Shown in pieces: positions 62,148 to 64,000 of a stretch of 64,000 bases of DNA. The notes below the pieces were generated by a model that was not told the origin of the DNA, did not search any database, and worked only from the letters and a program-made list of their open reading frames with translations. Position 1 is the stretch's first letter. Every line of letters begins with the position of its first letter. The DNA is taken from the NCBI GenBank assembly GCA_002727195.1, contig PBWH01000006.1, positions 195,018 to 259,017 of the forward strand. The letters are read 5' to 3'. The DNA comes from Gemmatimonadota bacterium (GTDB lineage: Bacteria; Latescibacterota; UBA2968). Both the position numbers and the translations under genes were made by a program.

Positions 62148-63244
62148 AGACGGTACCTGTCAACCTCGGTTCACGAAGCTACGATATCCACGTCGGTCAC
62201 GGGATCCTGGACCGAATCGGGACGACGTATGTGGATTTGGGTCTGGGGGCCAAGGCTGCGATCGTCACGAATCCGACCGTTGCTGCTCTGTATCTCAATC
62301 CGGTCCAGCGTAGCCTCGAAGCTGCAGGCATCGACACGTCCGTAGTGACCGTCCCCGATGGCGAGGAATACAAGACGCTCGAAACCGTGGCGACCATCCA
62401 GGGCGAGCTGATCCAAGCAGGCCTGGATCGGACGTCGTGTGTGGTGACGCTGGGGGGCGGCGTGATCGGTGATATGGCCGGATTCTGCGCGGCGACCTAC
62501 ATGCGGGGTATCGACTTCGTGCAGATTCCGACAACCCTGGAAGCACAGGTCGACGCGAGTGTGGGCGGAAAGACGGCCGTCGACCACGCTCAGGGCAAGA
62601 ACATGGTCGGCGCCTTCCATCAGCCGAAACTCGTACTGATCGATACGGAAACCCTGATGTCTCTACCCAAGCGGGATGTGCGATCGGGGTTGGCGGAAGT
62701 GATCAAGCACGGTCTGATCCGGGATCAGGAGTTGACCGATTTTCTCTGCGATCGAATGGAGCAGGTGGCCGAACTCGAGATCGAGGCGGAGGATCTGGAC
62801 TGGCTGATCGCGAAGAACTGTGAGATCAAGGCCGGGGTCGTCGAGGCGGACGAGACGGAGAAGGGGCTGCGCGAGATCCTTAACTATGGTCACACGATCG
62901 GTCACGCGATCGAGTCTGCCTCAGGATTCCGGCTCAGGCACGGGGAGGCCATCGCGCTGGGGATGATGGCAGAGGCGAAGATTGCCGTGGATAAGGGTGT
63001 GTGCGGAACGGATACCATGGACCTTCAGAACCAGCTGATCAGCCGGACTGGTGGCCTGGGTGGGTGGGACGATAGGGTTCAGGACAATCAGGTGATCGAA
63101 CTGATGGCCTCAGACAAGAAGGCGAGGGAAGGGGTCATCCGGTTCGTCCTCCTCGGAGGTGTCGGACAGACCGTTCACAGCGATGATGTCAGCGCGGACG
63201 AAATTGCCACCAGTCTTCAGTACGTGAGGGAAACGGCTTCCTAG
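62144..63244 (+). CDS. aroB: 3-dehydroquinate synthase
   Basis: 366-aa NAD- and metal-dependent enzyme converting DAHP to 3-dehydroquinate. Clear motifs: PDGEEYKTLETV, VTLGGGVIGDMAGFCAATY, RGIDFVQIPTTLEAQVDASVGGK in parts, SGLAEVIKHGLIRD and NYGHTIGHAIES with metal-binding His. It is the last aromatic gene. Its TAG stop shares the palindrome CTAG with the stop of the convergent gene. Confidence 0.96.
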   Translation: MKTVPVNLGSRSYDIHVGHGILDRIGTTYVDLGLGAKAAIVTNPTVAALYLNPVQRSLEAAGIDTSVVTVPDGEEYKTLETVATIQGELIQAGLDRTSCVVTLGGGVIGDMAGFCAATYMRGIDFVQIPTTLEAQVDASVGGKTAVDHAQGKNMVGAFHQPKLVLIDTETLMSLPKRDVRSGLAEVIKHGLIRDQELTDFLCDRMEQVAELEIEAEDLDWLIAKNCEIKAGVVEADETEKGLREILNYGHTIGHAIESASGFRLRHGEAIALGMMAEAKIAVDKGVCGTDTMDLQNQLISRTGGLGGWDDRVQDNQVIELMASDKKAREGVIRFVLLGGVGQTVHSDDVSADEIATSLQYVRETAS

Positions 63245-64000
63245 CGTGTAGTACGGATCGGAGCCAGCCACGGCTCCGGCTTGTCGCCCAGCACATCTTC
63301 CACGTAGCTCCGAAGGACTTCAGCCACACTCCACGCCTGCGCGAAACACCCTCTGGCGTGATGCGGTGCCTCACCGTCGAATATCTCCGAGATCTGTCCT
63401 AAGCCGGCTTCGTGAAGATGCGCCTGAAAGGGTTCCAGAATCCCCGCGGCAGCTTCACGGGCCGAGTCCGACTCTCTTTGCGCTGATACGTAAGCGGTGA
63501 TGAACGGGCCAATGAGCCATCCCCAGACCGTTCCCTGGTGGTAAGCACTGTCACGGCTATGTTGGTCCCCGCCATACGTGCCTCTGTATTCAGGGTGAGA
63601 TGGGGACAGGCTCCGTAAGCCCCTGGGGGTGAGCAGTTCGTGCTCTACGACCGCAAGCGCCTGCTTGCGCCGGGCCTCGGACACAAGGTTGCCTGAAACG
63701 CTGATAGCCAGCACCTGGTTTGGCCGGATCGCTCCGTCATTCCCCTCGTGTCCAACAAGATCGTAGAGGCAACCGGTTTCCTCGTTCCTGTACGTCGCCT
63801 CAAAGAGCCCCTCGACGCCGTCTGCACGCGATCCTGCGAGAGACTCGAAGTCGGTTTCACGAAACCTAGTAGCCAGGCCCTGAGCGACCCGAAGCGCGTG
63901 GTGGTAGAGGGCATTTATCTCCACCGGCTTGCCGTGACGGGGCGTGACCACCCAGTCACCAACCTTCGCATCCATCCACGTGAGCTGGACGTTTCCTTAA
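63241..64000 (-). pseudogene. Glycogen debranching enzyme (amylo-alpha-1,6-glucosidase), interrupted
   Basis: The 3' part of a GDE_C-type debranching enzyme enters from the right edge. Conserved text is intact: LTWMDAKVGDWVVTPRHGKP, VEINAL, RDSAYHQGTVWGWLIGPF, QISEIFDG and GCFAQAWSVAEVLRSY. Reading upstream, the homologous frame continues past ATG 63975 (GNVQLTW) but meets TAA at 63997-63999, inside a block that is normally continuous. Either a nonsense or frameshift mutation has occurred, or there is a sequence error at the edge. The upstream catalytic-domain half cannot be seen. It ends on the same CTAG as aroB. Confidence 0.75.

Overview
This 64 kb window is a dense bacterial chromosome segment, GC-rich by eye, with GTG and TTG starts common. 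Several traits point to a Gram-negative, didermic lineage near the FCB group, perhaps Latescibacterota-like. These are a PorV/PorQ-type outer-membrane protein, DUF5683 proteins, a sorting-domain-like C-terminus on a secreted FG-GAP protein, a TolB-like propeller joined to a beta-barrel, an Asp-box sialidase-like protein without signal peptide, and an ankyrin protein with an LRKQAK-type N-terminus. The phylum is an inference; no rRNA or other taxonomic marker was found.

Left block, minus strand (1-14.2 kb). A housekeeping operon runs leftward from ndk: ndk, yceD (DUF177), rpmF, fabH, fabD, fabG, acpP, fabF, rnc, a lipoate-ligase-family gene, a small unknown gene, glmL, an OppF-type ATPase fragment without Walker A, and an oligopeptide transporter (OppA, OppB, partial OppC). 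The usual plsX between rpmF and fabH is missing. rnc has no ATG, GTG or TTG upstream of its catalytic signature.

Ether-lipid block, plus strand (14.4-21.6 kb). Divergent from ndk across a promoter pair with a perfect 14-bp palindrome lies an operon for a fatty acyl-CoA reductase, a large LPLAT acyltransferase, an unmistakable alkyl-DHAP synthase (AGPS-type) and a DHRS7-like reductase, followed by a YegS/DagK-type lipid kinase. Together they reproduce the animal peroxisomal ether-lipid route (FAR1, GNPAT, AGPS, PexRAP) in one bacterial locus. This is the most striking feature of the window.

Middle block (21.8-42.8 kb). It holds a decayed ABC ATPase, a sialidase-like protein, an ankyrin protein, and then a minus-strand set of secreted or outer-membrane proteins: an M30-like metallopeptidase with dockerin-like repeats, two DUF5683 proteins, a peptidase-MA/propeller/barrel fusion, an M6-like pseudo-protease with FG-GAP repeats and sorting domain, and a PorV-like barrel. 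Plus-strand genes follow: a Trm112-like protein, a thioredoxin-fold lipoprotein lacking CxxC, an RmlD-like reductase, an S41 protease, and a minimal FtsX-type permease with its ATPase.

Aromatic block, plus strand (42.8-63.2 kb). An aromatic-rich leader peptide with a classical attenuator precedes trpE, trpG, trpD, trpC, a TrpB2 remnant, trpF, tyrS, a secreted serine hydrolase, trpB, trpA and chorismate mutase. Then come DAHP synthase, tyrA, an AroA-like protein stripped of catalytic residues, a 46-aa membrane peptide, aroE, ubiE/menG, argS, a zinc-ribbon-fused shikimate kinase and aroB. The window ends in a convergent glycogen-debranching gene interrupted by a stop codon.
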